Positions 16,093 through 26,413 of a DNA stretch of 64,000 bases are shown here, one piece after another. The position numbers and the translations under genes were made by a program. The DNA comes from Azoarcus olearius (GTDB taxonomy: Bacteria > Pseudomonadota > Gammaproteobacteria > Burkholderiales > Rhodocyclaceae): NCBI RefSeq assembly GCF_001682385.1, contig NZ_CP016210.1:2542001-2606000 (forward strand), given 5' to 3'. Numbering within the stretch: position 1 is the stretch's first letter; every line of letters begins with the position of its first letter. Under the pieces are notes generated by a model. The model was not told the DNA's origin and did not search any database. It saw only the letters and a program-made list of their open reading frames with translations.

Positions 16093-16956
16093 ATGAGTGC
16101 AGGCCTGATCTTCGTCATCGCATTGCTGGTCTTCGTGGCCGTCACCATCGCCAAGGGGGTGCGCGTCGTCGCCCAAGGCGAAGAATGGATCGTCGAGCGG
16201 CTGGGCAAGTACCATGGCACGCTCAAGCCCGGCCTCAACATCCTGATTCCCTATCTCGACGCCGTGGCCTACAAGCTGGTCACCAAGGACATCATCCTCG
16301 ACGTGCAAGAACAGGAGGTCATCACGCGCGACAACGCGGTCATCCTCACCAACGCGATCGCCTTCGTGAAGGTCACCGATCCGGTCAAGGCGGTGTACGG
16401 CGTCACCGACTTCTCGGAAGCGATCCGCAACCTGATCATGACCACGCTGCGCTCCATCGTCGGCGAAATGGAGCTGGACGAGGCGCTGTCCTCGCGCGAC
16501 AAGATCAAGGCGCGGCTGCGCGAAAGCATCGCCGACGAGGCGGTGGACTGGGGCCTGACCGTGAAGTCGGTGGAAATCCAGGACATCAAGCCATCGCAGT
16601 CGATGCAGCGCGCGATGGAGATGCAGGCCGCCGCCGAGCGCGAGCGCAAAGCGGCGGTGACCAAGGCCGAAGGCGAGAAGCAGGCCGCCATCCTGGAAGC
16701 GGAAGCGCGGCTGGAGTCGGCCAAGCGCGACGCCAACGCCCAGGTGATGCTGGCCGAAGCCTCCGCCGAGGCGATCCGCCGCGTCAGCGTGGCGGTGGGC
16801 AACGAGACCACGCCGATGCTCTACCTGCTCGGCGAGAAATACATCGCCTCGCTGGAAAAGCTGGGCCAGGGCGGCAGTTCGAAGGTGGTGGTGATGCCGG
16901 CCGACCTGCAGGAAACCCTGCGCGGACTGGTCGGCAAGCTCGGCGGCCGCGGCTGA
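16093..16956 (+). CDS. SPFH/band-7 slipin-like protein
   Basis: A 287-residue protein with one N-terminal TM helix, an SPFH domain (GVRVVAQGEEWIVERLGKYH onward, to about residue 190) and a charged coiled-coil rich in Glu/Lys/Ala (about 190-245). Resembles QmcA/stomatin proteins that form membrane-bound oligomers and chaperone membrane quality control. A GAGGAG site lies 6 nt before the ATG; operon with nfeD. Confidence 0.9.
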   Translation: MSAGLIFVIALLVFVAVTIAKGVRVVAQGEEWIVERLGKYHGTLKPGLNILIPYLDAVAYKLVTKDIILDVQEQEVITRDNAVILTNAIAFVKVTDPVKAVYGVTDFSEAIRNLIMTTLRSIVGEMELDEALSSRDKIKARLRESIADEAVDWGLTVKSVEIQDIKPSQSMQRAMEMQAAAERERKAAVTKAEGEKQAAILEAEARLESAKRDANAQVMLAEASAEAIRRVSVAVGNETTPMLYLLGEKYIASLEKLGQGGSSKVVVMPADLQETLRGLVGKLGGRG

Positions 16957-16969
16957 ACCGCATCGCAGT

Positions 16970-16986
16970 GCCCGGCGCGACCGGGC
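16970..16986. terminator. Short hairpin between convergent genes
   Basis: GCCCGG-CGCGA-CCGGGC between the SPFH gene and the convergent chemoreceptor gene. A 6-bp stem without a T-run, so only a weak bidirectional candidate. Confidence 0.25.
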
Positions 16987-16987
16987 C

Positions 16988-19009
16988 TCAGACCTTGAAG
17001 CGTTCGACCTTGCGTTCCAGCTCGCCCGCGAGCGACTGCAGGGTGGAGGCGATCTCGGCGGTGTCGCGCACCGCCGAACTGTTCTCTTCGGCCATCTGCG
17101 CGATGCGCTCCACATTGCGGGCGATGTCGGCGCTGGCGCTGCTCTGCTCGCGCAGCGCCAGCGAGATGTCGCTGACGGCCTGCAGCACCTCGCGCGCGCC
17201 GTCGCGGATTTCGCCCATCGACTGACCCGCCTGGGTCGTCAGCGTGGCGCCGTCGCGCACGCGCGACACGCCCGCTTCCATCGACGCCACCGCCTTTTCG
17301 GTGCCCTGCTGGATCGAGCCCACCATCTCGGTGATCTCCTCGGTGGCGCGCGCGGTGCGCTCGGCAAGCTTGCGCACCTCGTCCGCCACCACCGCAAACC
17401 CGCGCCCGCTCTCGCCGGCCCGGGCCGCCTCGATTGCGGCATTGAGCGCGAGCAGGTTGGTCTGGTCGGCGATTTCGCGGATCGCATCCACCATCGCGCT
17501 GATGTGATGCGCCTTGTGGCCGAGTTCGCCGATGGTGGCCGCGGATGCATTGACCGCCGCGGCAATGCGCTCCATCTCGTCCACCGTGCGCTTCATCACC
17601 TCGCCGCCGTCGGTGGAAAGCTTCTCCGAGCGTTCCGCCAGCGTCTGCGCGGTGCCGGCGTGGCGCGAAATCTCGTCGATGCCGACCGTCATCTCCTCCA
17701 CCGCCGCCGCCATGCCGGAGGCGGCCTCGCTCTGGGTATCGGAGCCTGCGGCAACCCGATGCGCCGCGGTCGAAACCTCGGCCGACGAGGTGCCGACCTG
17801 CTCCGCGCCGTGCTGGATCTCGCGGATCAGCTCGGCCACGTCGTGCGCCATCGCATTGAAGCGGTCCGCCACCTCGCGCAGTTCGTCCTGCGCGGAGAAG
17901 CTGACGCGCGTTCGGTAGTCGCCCTTGGCGAACTGCTGGGCGCCGCGCGACAACTCGCGTACCGAACGCAGGATGGAGAAATACACGCCCATGAACAGGT
18001 AGGCGGCGATCAGCAGCGCAATCGCCGACAGCACCGCATCGCGCACCATCGCCGCATGCAGGCCGGCAAGGCGATCCGCGAGCAGCCGCTCCGCCGCCGG
18101 CTTCACCGTGTCGCGCTGGTGGCGCAGCACGATGTCGATGGTCTCGGTGCCGAGGTCGAAGAAGGCCGACGGCTGCATGGAGAAACGCTGTTCCAGCACC
18201 TGCGAGGTGGCGGCATCGCGCAGCCGCTTCACCGCGGTGTCGATCTCGACGGTGGCTGCGCCCAAGGTGTCACGCAGCGTGGCGTTCTCGCGTCCGGCGC
18301 GGTGCAGGCGGTCGTTGAGCTGGGCAGAGGTCTGCGCCAGTTCGGCAAGTTGGGCGACGATGGCGAACTGGTCTTCGCGCTCGGCCGAACCGCGCGCGAT
18401 CAGCCCGGTGGTGCGGCCGCGCAGGCGCCCTAGGCGCTCGGTCATCTCGGGCAGCGCGTGCAGCATCGGGTCGATCAGGTTGTAGCTGTCGCCTTCGGGG
18501 TCGAGCGCGAGATTGGAGACATCGCCGACATCTCCGATCCAGCTCAGCATGCGCTCGATCACCGCGGTGTGCTCGCGGAAGTTGTCGGGGGCGCTCATGC
18601 TCAGCCCGTTGCTGGCAAGCCGCTGCAGCCGCCCACGGATATCCTCCCACGAGCCGCGCAGCGGGGCCCACTGCGGTGCCGCCAGCTCCGCGTCGAGCTT
18701 GGCCATCGCGTCGGCGAGCGCCGCCGCGCGCTCGGCCACCTTGGGCCGCAGCGCGTCGCTGCCGCCCAGCACGCCGGCGGAAAGGCCGCGGTGTTGCTGG
18801 CTGGTCACCAGCACGGCAAAGCCACGGTCGAGCAGCGTCAGACCGGCAACCTCGCGCTCGGTGAATTCGATGTCCTGGCTGAGGCCGATGTAGATCTGGG
18901 CCAGCAGCGCAACCGACGCGGCGACGCTGACGAAACCGATCAATGCGAACTTGTACGGATAGCGCAGGCGATCCAGCAGAACGATGACGGGGCGAAACAG
19001 GACGTCCAT
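16988..19009 (-). CDS. Methyl-accepting chemotaxis protein
   Basis: A 673-residue chemoreceptor: cytoplasmic N-tail, TM1 (about 20-43), a helical periplasmic sensor (about 44-315) whose [13 protein letters not shown] segment recalls nitrate/nitrite-sensing NIT domains, TM2 (about 318-340), HAMP (about 340-395) and a signalling domain with the conserved hairpin tip ([20 protein letters not shown]). No CheB/CheR-binding pentapeptide is visible at the C-terminus (ends VERFKV). Monocistronic; ligand unknown. Confidence 0.9.
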   Translation of the reverse strand: MDVLFRPVIVLLDRLRYPYKFALIGFVSVAASVALLAQIYIGLSQDIEFTEREVAGLTLLDRGFAVLVTSQQHRGLSAGVLGGSDALRPKVAERAAALADAMAKLDAELAAPQWAPLRGSWEDIRGRLQRLASNGLSMSAPDNFREHTAVIERMLSWIGDVGDVSNLALDPEGDSYNLIDPMLHALPEMTERLGRLRGRTTGLIARGSAEREDQFAIVAQLAELAQTSAQLNDRLHRAGRENATLRDTLGAATVEIDTAVKRLRDAATSQVLEQRFSMQPSAFFDLGTETIDIVLRHQRDTVKPAAERLLADRLAGLHAAMVRDAVLSAIALLIAAYLFMGVYFSILRSVRELSRGAQQFAKGDYRTRVSFSAQDELREVADRFNAMAHDVAELIREIQHGAEQVGTSSAEVSTAAHRVAAGSDTQSEAASGMAAAVEEMTVGIDEISRHAGTAQTLAERSEKLSTDGGEVMKRTVDEMERIAAAVNASAATIGELGHKAHHISAMVDAIREIADQTNLLALNAAIEAARAGESGRGFAVVADEVRKLAERTARATEEITEMVGSIQQGTEKAVASMEAGVSRVRDGATLTTQAGQSMGEIRDGAREVLQAVSDISLALREQSSASADIARNVERIAQMAEENSSAVRDTAEIASTLQSLAGELERKVERFKV

Positions 19010-19311
19010 GGACGCTCTCCAGAAAAGGCGAAGTCACGCGCCGCGCGGGCACGATTCGACGACGACCTCATGATAGTCATTACCCCGCGGCGGGCATCGG
19101 CCGATAAGCGGGCAAAGCCGCCCCGTGCTCGTCGCTTTGATGCCGGGCGCGAGCGCGGCCTTGCCGCCCCCGCCACTGCCCATACCGGGGGCCGTCCGGA
19201 AACACATCGCCGAAGGCCGGGCGGTCGCTGCGGCACGATCGCCGGGGGCCGAAATGCTCGCCCTCGCCCGCCACCGCAGGCTAAACTTTCACGTCATCTT
19301 CCCGCCGAGCG
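19010..19311. other. Intergenic region between divergent MCP and HDOD genes
   Basis: About 300 bp that must contain both divergent promoters. No convincing small gene or RNA was seen. A GCCGATAA octamer at 19100-19107 resembles a flagellar sigma-28 -10 element but lacks a matching -35. Confidence 0.4.
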
Positions 19312-20178
19312 ATGCACATGCACGACTTCGAAGCCCAGGCCCAGACATTCTCCGAACAGATCGAGGCCGAACTGGAAGAAGGCCGCCTCAACTTTCCGAC
19401 CTCGCTCGATGTGTCGCTGCGGATCAAGCGCCTCGCCGACGACCCCGCCTCGTCGCTTGAAGACATCGCCAACGTGGTGCGCGCAGAGCCGGTGCTCAGC
19501 GCCAAGGTCGTGCGCATGGCCAACGCGGTGCTGCTCAACCCCTACGGCGCCCAGATCACCAGCGTGAACGACGCGGTCAAGCGCATCGGGCTGGCCTCGC
19601 TGCGCTGCCTGGCCTTTGCGGTGGCGGCGGAACAGCTGTCGCAGGATCACCGCTCGAAGCAGATCCGGCTCATCGCATCGGGGCTGTGGATGCACTCGGT
19701 CGATGTCGCGTCGTGGTGCTACGCCTTTTCGCGCCACCTGCGCACGGTGACGCCGGACACCGCGATGCTGGCCGGGATGATGGTCGACATAGGGCAGTTC
19801 TTCCTCGTCGCCCGCGCCTCCGCCTACCCCGCGCTGGAAGAAAACCTCGATCGCTTCGCCGAATTCGTCTCCACGTGGAGCGACCCGGTGGCGCGCGCGA
19901 TCCTTGAAGTGTTCGAACTGCCGGAAGCGGTGCTCGACGCCTTCGAATACGAGGACCCCTACGGCGGCTCGTGGCCGCCCGCCAACCTGGCCGACATCCT
20001 GTTCATCGCCAACGTCGCGGCCGAAACGCCGAACCCCTTCGATTCGCTGCTGGGCGTCAAGCACCGGCCGCAGTTGCTGGACACCTGCGTGGCGGGCATC
20101 GAAAAGGACAAGTTCGACGCGCTGCTCGATGCCGCGCGCAGCAGCAAGCAGGAGATGCTCGCCGCCGTGTGCGGCTGA
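19312..20178 (+). CDS. HDOD domain protein
   Basis: A 288-residue cytosolic protein made almost entirely of an HDOD domain (about residues 25-225), a degenerate HD phosphohydrolase fold used in signalling and cell-cycle or c-di-GMP-linked pathways. The SLEDIANVVRAEPVLSAKVV and AVKRIGLASLRCLAF segments are typical. The metal-binding HD pair is absent as usual for the family. Two in-frame ATGs lie 6 bp apart; the first was taken. Confidence 0.85.
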   Translation: MHMHDFEAQAQTFSEQIEAELEEGRLNFPTSLDVSLRIKRLADDPASSLEDIANVVRAEPVLSAKVVRMANAVLLNPYGAQITSVNDAVKRIGLASLRCLAFAVAAEQLSQDHRSKQIRLIASGLWMHSVDVASWCYAFSRHLRTVTPDTAMLAGMMVDIGQFFLVARASAYPALEENLDRFAEFVSTWSDPVARAILEVFELPEAVLDAFEYEDPYGGSWPPANLADILFIANVAAETPNPFDSLLGVKHRPQLLDTCVAGIEKDKFDALLDAARSSKQEMLAAVCG

Positions 20179-20189
20179 CGACGCCCGCC

Positions 20190-20217
20190 AGCGCAGGCGT
20201 CGGCCGACGCCTGCGCT
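20190..20217. terminator. Perfect 28-bp palindrome between convergent genes
   Basis: Fourteen-base arms that pair without mismatch, lying just after the HDOD stop and overlapping the kup stop codon. Position and symmetry suit a bidirectional terminator; no T-run follows on either side. Confidence 0.5.
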
Positions 20218-22132
20218 ACAGCTCGACCTGGGTGCCGAGTTCCACCACCCGGTTGGGCGGAATGCAGAAGTAGTCCGCCGCGCTGCCCGCGTTGCGGAAC
20301 AGCAGGATGAAGAGCTTCTCGCGCCACTGCGGCATGCCGGACCCCACGCGCGACACCAGGGTTTCGCGGCCGAGGAAGAACGAGGTCTCCATCATGTCGA
20401 ACGGCAAGCCGCGCTGCGCACAGAGCCCGAGCGCAGCGGGAATGTCCGGATCGTCCTTGAAGCCGTAGTGCACCCGCACGCGGTAAAAGCCGTAGTCGAT
20501 CTCCTCCACCTCGACCCGCTCGCCCTCCGGCACGTGCGGCACGTCCGCGGTGTCCACCCGCAGCAGCACCACCCGCTCGTGCAGCACCTTGTTGTGGATC
20601 AGGTTGTGCAGCAACGCGCGCGGCACGCCGTCCAGCCAGGTCGTCATGAACACCGCGGTGCCTTCGACGCGCGGCGGCGGGCTCTGGAACATCGACTGGA
20701 TGAAGATGTCGAGCGGCATCGTGTCGCTGCGGATGCGCTCGTTGAGCAGGCTGCGGCCGCGCTTCCAGGTGCGCAGCAACGTGAAGATCGCCGCACCGAT
20801 CAGCAGCGGGAACCAGCCGCCCGCGAAGATCTTGACCGTGGTCGCGGAGAAGAACGCGATATCCACTGCAAGGAACACGACGAGGAACAACACTGCCTTC
20901 GCCCGTCCCCACTTCCACAGGCTGCGCACCACCACGAAGGCAAGCACGGTGTCGATCATCATCGTCAGCGTCACGGCGATGCCGTAGGCCGACGCCAGCG
21001 CGCTGGACGACTGGAAGCCCACCACCAGCGCCACCACAGCGCCGAGCAGCATCCAGTTCACGCCCGGCACGTAGATCTGGCCGATCTCGTGCTCGGAAGT
21101 GTGCAGCGTCTGCATGCGCGGCGCGTAGCCGAGCTGGATGGCCTGCCGGGTGAGCGAGAACGCGCCGGAAATCACGGCCTGGCTGGCGATGATCGTGGCC
21201 AGCGTCGCCATCCCCACCATCGGATAGACCAGCGCGTCCGGCACCAGCATGTAGAACGGGTTGCGGACGTTGTCCGGGTGATCGAGGATCAGCGCGCCCT
21301 GGCCGAGGTAGTTGAGATAGAGCGCCGGGAATACCAGGCTGAACCACGCCAGCTTGATCGGGCGGCGGCCGAAGTGGCCCATGTCGGCGTACAGCGCCTC
21401 GCCCCCGGTAATCGCCAGCACCACCGCGCCGAGCGCCAGCCAGCCGATCAGCGGCTGGTCAATGAAGAAGCGCGCAGCCCAGCGCGGGTCGAGCGCACCG
21501 ATGATCTCCGGGTGCAGCGTGATGCCGTTGATGCCGAGCACCGCCAGCACCAGGAACCAGCACACCATGACCGGCCCGAAGATGGCCCCCACGCTGCCTG
21601 TGCCGCGGCGCTGCATCACGAACAGCCCCACCAGCACCACGAGCGCGATCGGGATCACGAAGGGTTTGAACGCCGGCGTCGCCACCTCCAGGCCTTCCAC
21701 CGCGGAGAGCACCGAGATTGCCGGCGTGATCATGCCGTCGCCGTAGAACAGCGCGGCGCCGAACACCCCCAGCACCGACAGCCACCAGGCGCGCCGGCCG
21801 GGCTGAACGACGCGCAACGCGAGCGAGGTAAGCGCCATGATGCCGCCCTCGCCGCGGTTGTCGGCGCGGGTGATGAAGACCACGTACTTGGCCGACACCA
21901 CGGTGACCAGCGCCCAGAACACCAGCGAGAGGATGCCGTAGACGTTGGCCTCGTTCACCGGCACCGCGTGGGGACCGTTGAATACCTCTTTCAGCGTATA
22001 GAGTGGACTGGTGCCGATGTCGCCATAGACAACACCAATCGCGGCCACGGCCAGACCTGCGATGCCCTTGCGGTGGCCGGAGGAGGCCGGAGCCTGCCCG
22101 CTTTCGGTTGCAACCTCGTGTTCAACCTGCAT
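20216..22132 (-). CDS. kup: Low-affinity potassium transporter Kup
   Basis: A 638-residue K+/H+ symporter of the Kup/HAK/KT family with 12 TM helices in the first 450 residues and a cytoplasmic C-terminal domain. The GVVYGDIGTSPLYTLKE motif in TM1 and GDGMITPAISVLSAVEGL are diagnostic. Start taken at MQVEHEV with an AGGGG site upstream; a TTG two codons earlier is the alternative. Stands alone, convergent with the HDOD gene. Confidence 0.95.
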   Translation of the reverse strand: MQVEHEVATESGQAPASSGHRKGIAGLAVAAIGVVYGDIGTSPLYTLKEVFNGPHAVPVNEANVYGILSLVFWALVTVVSAKYVVFITRADNRGEGGIMALTSLALRVVQPGRRAWWLSVLGVFGAALFYGDGMITPAISVLSAVEGLEVATPAFKPFVIPIALVVLVGLFVMQRRGTGSVGAIFGPVMVCWFLVLAVLGINGITLHPEIIGALDPRWAARFFIDQPLIGWLALGAVVLAITGGEALYADMGHFGRRPIKLAWFSLVFPALYLNYLGQGALILDHPDNVRNPFYMLVPDALVYPMVGMATLATIIASQAVISGAFSLTRQAIQLGYAPRMQTLHTSEHEIGQIYVPGVNWMLLGAVVALVVGFQSSSALASAYGIAVTLTMMIDTVLAFVVVRSLWKWGRAKAVLFLVVFLAVDIAFFSATTVKIFAGGWFPLLIGAAIFTLLRTWKRGRSLLNERIRSDTMPLDIFIQSMFQSPPPRVEGTAVFMTTWLDGVPRALLHNLIHNKVLHERVVLLRVDTADVPHVPEGERVEVEEIDYGFYRVRVHYGFKDDPDIPAALGLCAQRGLPFDMMETSFFLGRETLVSRVGSGMPQWREKLFILLFRNAGSAADYFCIPPNRVVELGTQVEL

Positions 22133-22248
22133 CCACAACCCCTGATTATCAAAGACCTGGCGAGAAATGCCGGGTCCCGCTGCGGGATACTGACAGCTTC
22201 ACTCAACAGCGTGCTGGTGCGCCATGCGTTTTCGCACGGCCGCGCATT

Positions 22249-23190
22249 CTATGCCAGACGCGCTTTCAAGGTCTCAGCCAAAAGTCGTACTGTCTGACCG
22301 GCTTCCGGGAAGTACTTGCCGAGCGTCAGGAAGCCGTGGACCATGCCCGGCACGCAGACCTCATCCACCGTACCGCCCTCGGCGCGCACGCGCGCCGCAA
22401 AGGCAGTGCAATCGTCCACCAGCGGATCGCACTCGGCGCTCACCAGCAGCATCGGCGGCAGGCCGGCAAGCGAGTCGGCGCGCATGGGCGAGGCCCGCCA
22501 GTCTTCGCTGCCGCCTTCCGGCAGATAGCGTTCGAAGAACCACTGCAGGCTTTCGCGATCGAGGAAATAGCCCTCGGCATAACGCTCGCGCGAAGGCCGA
22601 CCGCTGGCGATCTCGGTGCTGGGATAGACCAGCGCAAGGCAGCGCGCGGGGACAGCGCCTTCGTCGCGCATCGCGAGCGCGGTGACGATGGAGAGGTTGC
22701 CGCCGGCACTGTCGCCTGCCAGCGCGATGCGGGCGGGGTCGATATCCAGCAGCCCGGCCTGCTCGCGCGCCCACTCCACCGCAAAACGCGCATCGTGCAC
22801 CGCGGCCGGAAACGGGTGCTCCGGCGCCAGGCGATAGTCCACCGACAGCACCGCGCAGCCCGCAGCGTTTGCCAGTTCGCGGCACAGCACGTCGTAGCTT
22901 TCGACATCGCCCACGCACCAGCCACCGCCGTGGAAGTACAGCAGCAAGGGCAAGGCTTCGTGCGGGCCCGCCTGCAGCGGGCGGTAGTAGCGGGCAAGCA
23001 GCGCCGAGCCGTCGGCACGGGCCATCGGCACCTCGGTCACCGAGGCCACCGCGGGAACATCCGGACGGAAGGCGTACTGCAGCTTCTGGAAGGAGTGGCG
23101 CGCCTGCGCCACGGAGAGTTCATGGAATCGCGGGGCACCCACGCGATACACCATGTCGAGCAACGACCGGGCCTGGGGAGTCAGGGGCAT
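22249..23190 (-). CDS. Alpha/beta-hydrolase, hormone-sensitive-lipase family esterase
   Basis: A 313-residue esterase with the HSL-family oxyanion motif HGGGW (about residues 88-92) and nucleophile elbow GDSAGG (Ser about residue 161). Acid and base of the triad are expected in SAECDPLVDD (Asp) and GMVHGF (His), both present. No signal peptide, so cytoplasmic carboxylesterase. Start ATG chosen; a TTG three codons upstream is possible and neither has a clear ribosome site. Confidence 0.88.
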   Translation of the reverse strand: MPLTPQARSLLDMVYRVGAPRFHELSVAQARHSFQKLQYAFRPDVPAVASVTEVPMARADGSALLARYYRPLQAGPHEALPLLLYFHGGGWCVGDVESYDVLCRELANAAGCAVLSVDYRLAPEHPFPAAVHDARFAVEWAREQAGLLDIDPARIALAGDSAGGNLSIVTALAMRDEGAVPARCLALVYPSTEIASGRPSRERYAEGYFLDRESLQWFFERYLPEGGSEDWRASPMRADSLAGLPPMLLVSAECDPLVDDCTAFAARVRAEGGTVDEVCVPGMVHGFLTLGKYFPEAGQTVRLLAETLKARLA

Positions 23191-23288
23191 GTCGGGCAAA
23201 CCGCGCGGCTCTTGCTGGCCGCTGCGGCACAGGTTGTCGGAATGCCGCGATTCTAATCACGACATCCTCCCCGTGGTGCACTGCATCG

Positions 23289-23337
23289 AAAAAAGACAGC
23301 ACGGCCCCACGGCGCGGAAAACCGCGGCGCGGGGCCG
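23289..23337 (-). terminator. Intrinsic terminator of the sulfate-binding protein gene
   Basis: On the minus strand a GC-rich two-part stem (CGGCCCC/GGGGCCG outside, CGCGG/CCGCG around an AAAA loop) is followed 7 nt later by six T. Lies 17 bp after the sbp stop. The clearest Rho-independent terminator in the window. Confidence 0.75.
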
Positions 23338-23353
23338 GAAAATGCTTATGGAA

Positions 23354-24364
23354 TCAACGCGCCGTGAAGATCTGGTCGAACACGCCGCCGTCGGCGAAAT
23401 GCGTCTTGGCGGCCTTCTGCCAACCCCCGAACGCCTCGTCGATCGTAAACAGCGTGGCCTTGGGGAACTGCGAGGCGTACTTGGCGGCGATCTTGGGGTC
23501 GGTGGCGCGGTAGTAGTTGCGCGCCGCGATCTCCTGGCCCTCCTCGGTGTAGAGGTATTCCAGGTACGCCTGCGCCACCTTACGCGTGCCCTTCTTGTCG
23601 ACGTTCTTGTCGACCACGGCCACCGGGGGTTCGGCCAGGATGGACAGCGGCGGCACGACGATGTCGAACTTGTCCGGCCCGAGTTCCTTGATCGACATGA
23701 TCGCCTCGTTCTCCCACGCCAGCAGTACGTCGCCCATGCCGCGCTCGACGAAGGTCACGGTGGAGCCGCGCGCGCCCGAATCCAGCACCGGCACGTTCTT
23801 GTACAGCCGCGACACGAAGTCGCGCGCCTTGTCGTCGCCGCCGTACTTGCGCTTGGCGAACTCCCACGCCGCCAGGTAGTTCCACTGCGCGCCGCCGGAG
23901 GTCTTGGGGTTGGGCGTGATCACCGCCACGCCGGGTTTCACCAGGTCGTCCCAGTCCTTGATGCCCTTGGGGTTGCCCTTGCGCACCAGGAACACGATGG
24001 TGGAGGTGTAGGGCGTGCTGTTGTGCGGCAGGCGCTTCTGCCAGTCGGCCGGCAACAGCTTGCCTTTCTCGGCGATTGCGTCGATGTCGTAAGCGAGCGC
24101 CAGCGTCACCACGTCGGCATCCAGCCCGTCGATCACGGTGCGCGCCTGCTTGCCCGAACCGCCATGCGATTGCTTGACGCTCAGCTTCTCGCCCGTTTTG
24201 GCCTCCCAGTGCTTGGCGAAGGCGGCGTTGAAGTCCTTGTACAACTCGCGCGTGGGGTCGTAGGACACGTTGAGCAAGGTGGTCTGTGCCAGCGCGGTGC
24301 CGGTGACGCCGACGGCGAGTGCAGCGGCGATGACCAGGGACTTCAGGCGAAACGGGGATTTCAT
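23354..24364 (-). CDS. sbp: Periplasmic sulfate/thiosulfate-binding protein
   Basis: A 336-residue solute-binding protein of the Sbp/CysP family with a signal peptide (MKSPFRLKS, core, Ala-Leu-Ala). Family motifs: [23 protein letters not shown] and the [17 protein letters not shown] stretch that contacts sulfate. A GGAGG site precedes the ATG. The CysTWA permease and ATPase are not in the window, so it is an unlinked binding protein. The upstream 100 bp is unusually AT-rich. Confidence 0.92.
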   Translation of the reverse strand: MKSPFRLKSLVIAAALAVGVTGTALAQTTLLNVSYDPTRELYKDFNAAFAKHWEAKTGEKLSVKQSHGGSGKQARTVIDGLDADVVTLALAYDIDAIAEKGKLLPADWQKRLPHNSTPYTSTIVFLVRKGNPKGIKDWDDLVKPGVAVITPNPKTSGGAQWNYLAAWEFAKRKYGGDDKARDFVSRLYKNVPVLDSGARGSTVTFVERGMGDVLLAWENEAIMSIKELGPDKFDIVVPPLSILAEPPVAVVDKNVDKKGTRKVAQAYLEYLYTEEGQEIAARNYYRATDPKIAAKYASQFPKATLFTIDEAFGGWQKAAKTHFADGGVFDQIFTAR

Positions 24365-24377
24365 ATGCGGCCTCCAG

Positions 24378-24462
24378 CTAACTAATAACGTGGAGACATT
24401 ACATACAGCTCTCTTTAGAACGAGAAATAACAAAAACTGCGAACCAAATTTGGAATCGTGCG
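24378..24462 (-). promoter_or_regulatory. AT-rich promoter region of sbp
   Basis: An AT-rich stretch in otherwise GC-rich DNA directly upstream of sbp, including TATGTAATG on the minus strand as a -10 candidate. Such AT-rich regions are typical targets of CysB-type LysR regulators, but no defined operator can be assigned. Confidence 0.35.
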
Positions 24463-24500
24463 CTATACAAGCCCCCACATGGAGCCGTCCGCAGGTGCCC

Positions 24501-25289
24501 TCACACCTTCTTGTCGCGAGCGACTGCCGCCGCCTCCAGAAAATCCCGCAGGATCACCTCGCCCTCCAGCAACTCGCCGTCGCCGTGGAATTCGGGGTGC
24601 CACTGGCAGCCGAACATGTAGCTGCTGCCGTTCCAGCGGATGGCCTCGATCACGCCGTCGCCGACGGACAGCGCTTCGATGCACAGGTCGGACCCGAGCT
24701 TGCGGACCGCCTGATGGTGGATGCTGTTCACCCGCCCGCCCGGCACCTTGCCGTACAGCTCCGCGAGGCGGCTGCCGGGCTGGAGTTCGATGTCGTGATA
24801 GTGGCTGTCGTAGAGATCGTCGTTGCGGTGCGTGCCGGCGCCCGGCACGTATTCGGTGATGTCCTGCCACAGCGTGCCGCCGCAGGCCACGTTGATGAGT
24901 TGCGCGCCGCGGCAGACGCCGAGCACGGGCTTGCCCTGGATGACGAATTCCCACAGCAGCTCGATCTCGTACAGATCGCGCACCCGGTCGCCGGCCCATT
25001 CGGGGCGCAGCGGGGTTTCGTGGTAGGTGGTGGGGCTGACGTCGGCGCCGCCCTGCAGCACCAGCCCGTCCAGCGCCGCGACGTAATCGTGCACCGAAAT
25101 CTGCGCACGACGCAGGCCGAGATGCTCGCCGATGGTGGGGACCATGAAGGCAAGCGCACCGTGCGCCATGATCCAGTGCGCCATCGACTGCTCGAGATAT
25201 TGCAGGCTCTTGCCGGGAAAGCCGAGTTCGGGCGGCGGCTTGTGCAGCAGCCGGGCCGAGAGTCCTATCCGCAGTGGTCCCCCACTCAC
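24501..25289 (-). CDS. PuuD-like class I glutamine amidotransferase (gamma-glutamyl hydrolase type)
   Basis: A 262-residue cytosolic hydrolase of the peptidase C26 family. Nucleophile Cys in [10 protein letters not shown] and the His/Glu pair in CQWHPEF complete the triad. Start is GTG overlapping the stop of the upstream ligase (GTGA), with GGGGAG as ribosome site; the longer reading runs back into the ligase frame. Relatives cleave gamma-glutamyl amides such as gamma-glutamyl-GABA. Coupling to a glutamate-amine ligase homologue suggests a synthesis/hydrolysis pair for a gamma-glutamyl compound. Confidence 0.88.
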   Translation of the reverse strand: MSGGPLRIGLSARLLHKPPPELGFPGKSLQYLEQSMAHWIMAHGALAFMVPTIGEHLGLRRAQISVHDYVAALDGLVLQGGADVSPTTYHETPLRPEWAGDRVRDLYEIELLWEFVIQGKPVLGVCRGAQLINVACGGTLWQDITEYVPGAGTHRNDDLYDSHYHDIELQPGSRLAELYGKVPGGRVNSIHHQAVRKLGSDLCIEALSVGDGVIEAIRWNGSSYMFGCQWHPEFHGDGELLEGEVILRDFLEAAAVARDKKV

Positions 25290-26413
25290 ATGCCCTCCCC
25301 GTTCATCCAGCGCCGGCACTGCGCCATCACCACCTCCGGCAGCGTTACCTGCGGGCCCAGCTGCCCGCGCAACCACCAGGCGTCATTGCGCCCGCTCGCG
25401 ACATCCGCGCGCAGGCGCCCGATTGCCGCTTCCGCCCCGAGTTCGATCGCATGCTGCTCGATGCGCGTGAAGCTCTCTTCCAGCGCTTCGGCAATCGAGC
25501 AGTGGGTGTGGTTCTCCGGATCGACATAGGTGCCGGCATAGCCGAAGCGGCAGGCCTGGAAGCGGTTGAAGGTATAGACGAGGTAATCATCCTCGCGCGG
25601 CTGGATCGGCCGCTCCACCATCAGGTAGCGCGCCAAGGCCTGGATGTAGGCTGCCAGCGCGGCCGCGCGTTCGACCGTCAGCGGGGTGTCCATCACCCGC
25701 ACTTCCACCGTGCCGTACTCCGGCTTGGGGCGGATGTCCCAGTAGAAGTCCTTCATGCTGCTGACGACGCCGGTGGCGCTCATCTTGTCGAAGTAGGCGC
25801 CGAAGTCGCTCCAGCTGAGCGCGAAGGGCGCGCGGCCCGACAGCGGGAAGGCGAATACCGCATTGAGGCGCGAGGACTGGAAGCCGGTGTCCTGCCCCTG
25901 CAGGAAAGGCGACGAGGCTGACAGCGCGATCAGGTGCGGGATGTAGCGCGACAGGCCGTGCACCAGATAGAGCGCCGCGTCCGGCCCCGGGCAGCCGATG
26001 TGCACATGCTGGCCGAACACGGTGAACTGCTTGGCGAGGTAGCCGTAGAGTTCGTGCAGGTAATGAAAACGCGGGTTGTCGAAGATGCGGCGTTCGCCCC
26101 AATCCTGAAAGCCGTGGGTGCCACCGCCGCAGATGCCGACGTTGAGCCGGCGGGCGATATCCACCAGCGCGGCACGCAGCCCGTCCAGCTGCGTCAACAC
26201 CATGGCGTGGTTGTCGCACACGCCGGTCGAGATTTCGATCATCGAATCGGTCATCTCGGGCTTGATGTCGCCGGGCAGGTCCAGCCCCGCGGTCAGCCGC
26301 AGCATGTCGTCGGCGGCGCCGACCAGGTCATAGTCGTGGGTGCCGACCAGTTGCAGTTCGAGTTCCACACCGATCGACAGTGCGCGCGACGGCGAAAAGG
26401 CTTCGAGGCTCAT
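25286..26413 (-). CDS. YbdK-type carboxylate-amine ligase (GCS2 family)
   Basis: A 375-residue ATP-grasp-like enzyme of the glutamate-cysteine ligase 2 family: [11 protein letters not shown] near the N-terminus, GGTHGFQDW and GQHVHIGC in the centre, [12 protein letters not shown] towards the C-terminus. It joins a glutamate carboxylate to an amine or cysteine with ATP; E. coli YbdK has only weak glutamate-cysteine ligase activity, so the natural product is open. Overlaps the antiporter gene upstream by 4 bp and the amidase gene downstream by 4 bp. Confidence 0.9.
   Translation of the reverse strand: MSLEAFSPSRALSIGVELELQLVGTHDYDLVGAADDMLRLTAGLDLPGDIKPEMTDSMIEISTGVCDNHAMVLTQLDGLRAALVDIARRLNVGICGGGTHGFQDWGERRIFDNPRFHYLHELYGYLAKQFTVFGQHVHIGCPGPDAALYLVHGLSRYIPHLIALSASSPFLQGQDTGFQSSRLNAVFAFPLSGRAPFALSWSDFGAYFDKMSATGVVSSMKDFYWDIRPKPEYGTVEVRVMDTPLTVERAAALAAYIQALARYLMVERPIQPREDDYLVYTFNRFQACRFGYAGTYVDPENHTHCSIAEALEESFTRIEQHAIELGAEAAIGRLRADVASGRNDAWWLRGQLGPQVTLPEVVMAQCRRWMNGEGM

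Noticed and set aside
19100-19107. GCCGATAA as a flagellar sigma-28 -10 element
   Set aside because: The bases at the -35 position do not resemble TAAAGTTT and the nearest downstream gene on that strand is 200 bp away.
19904-22297. 797-codon plus-strand frame opposite kup
   Set aside because: Low-complexity His/Arg/Asp-rich product; the kup frame on the other strand has clear family motifs.
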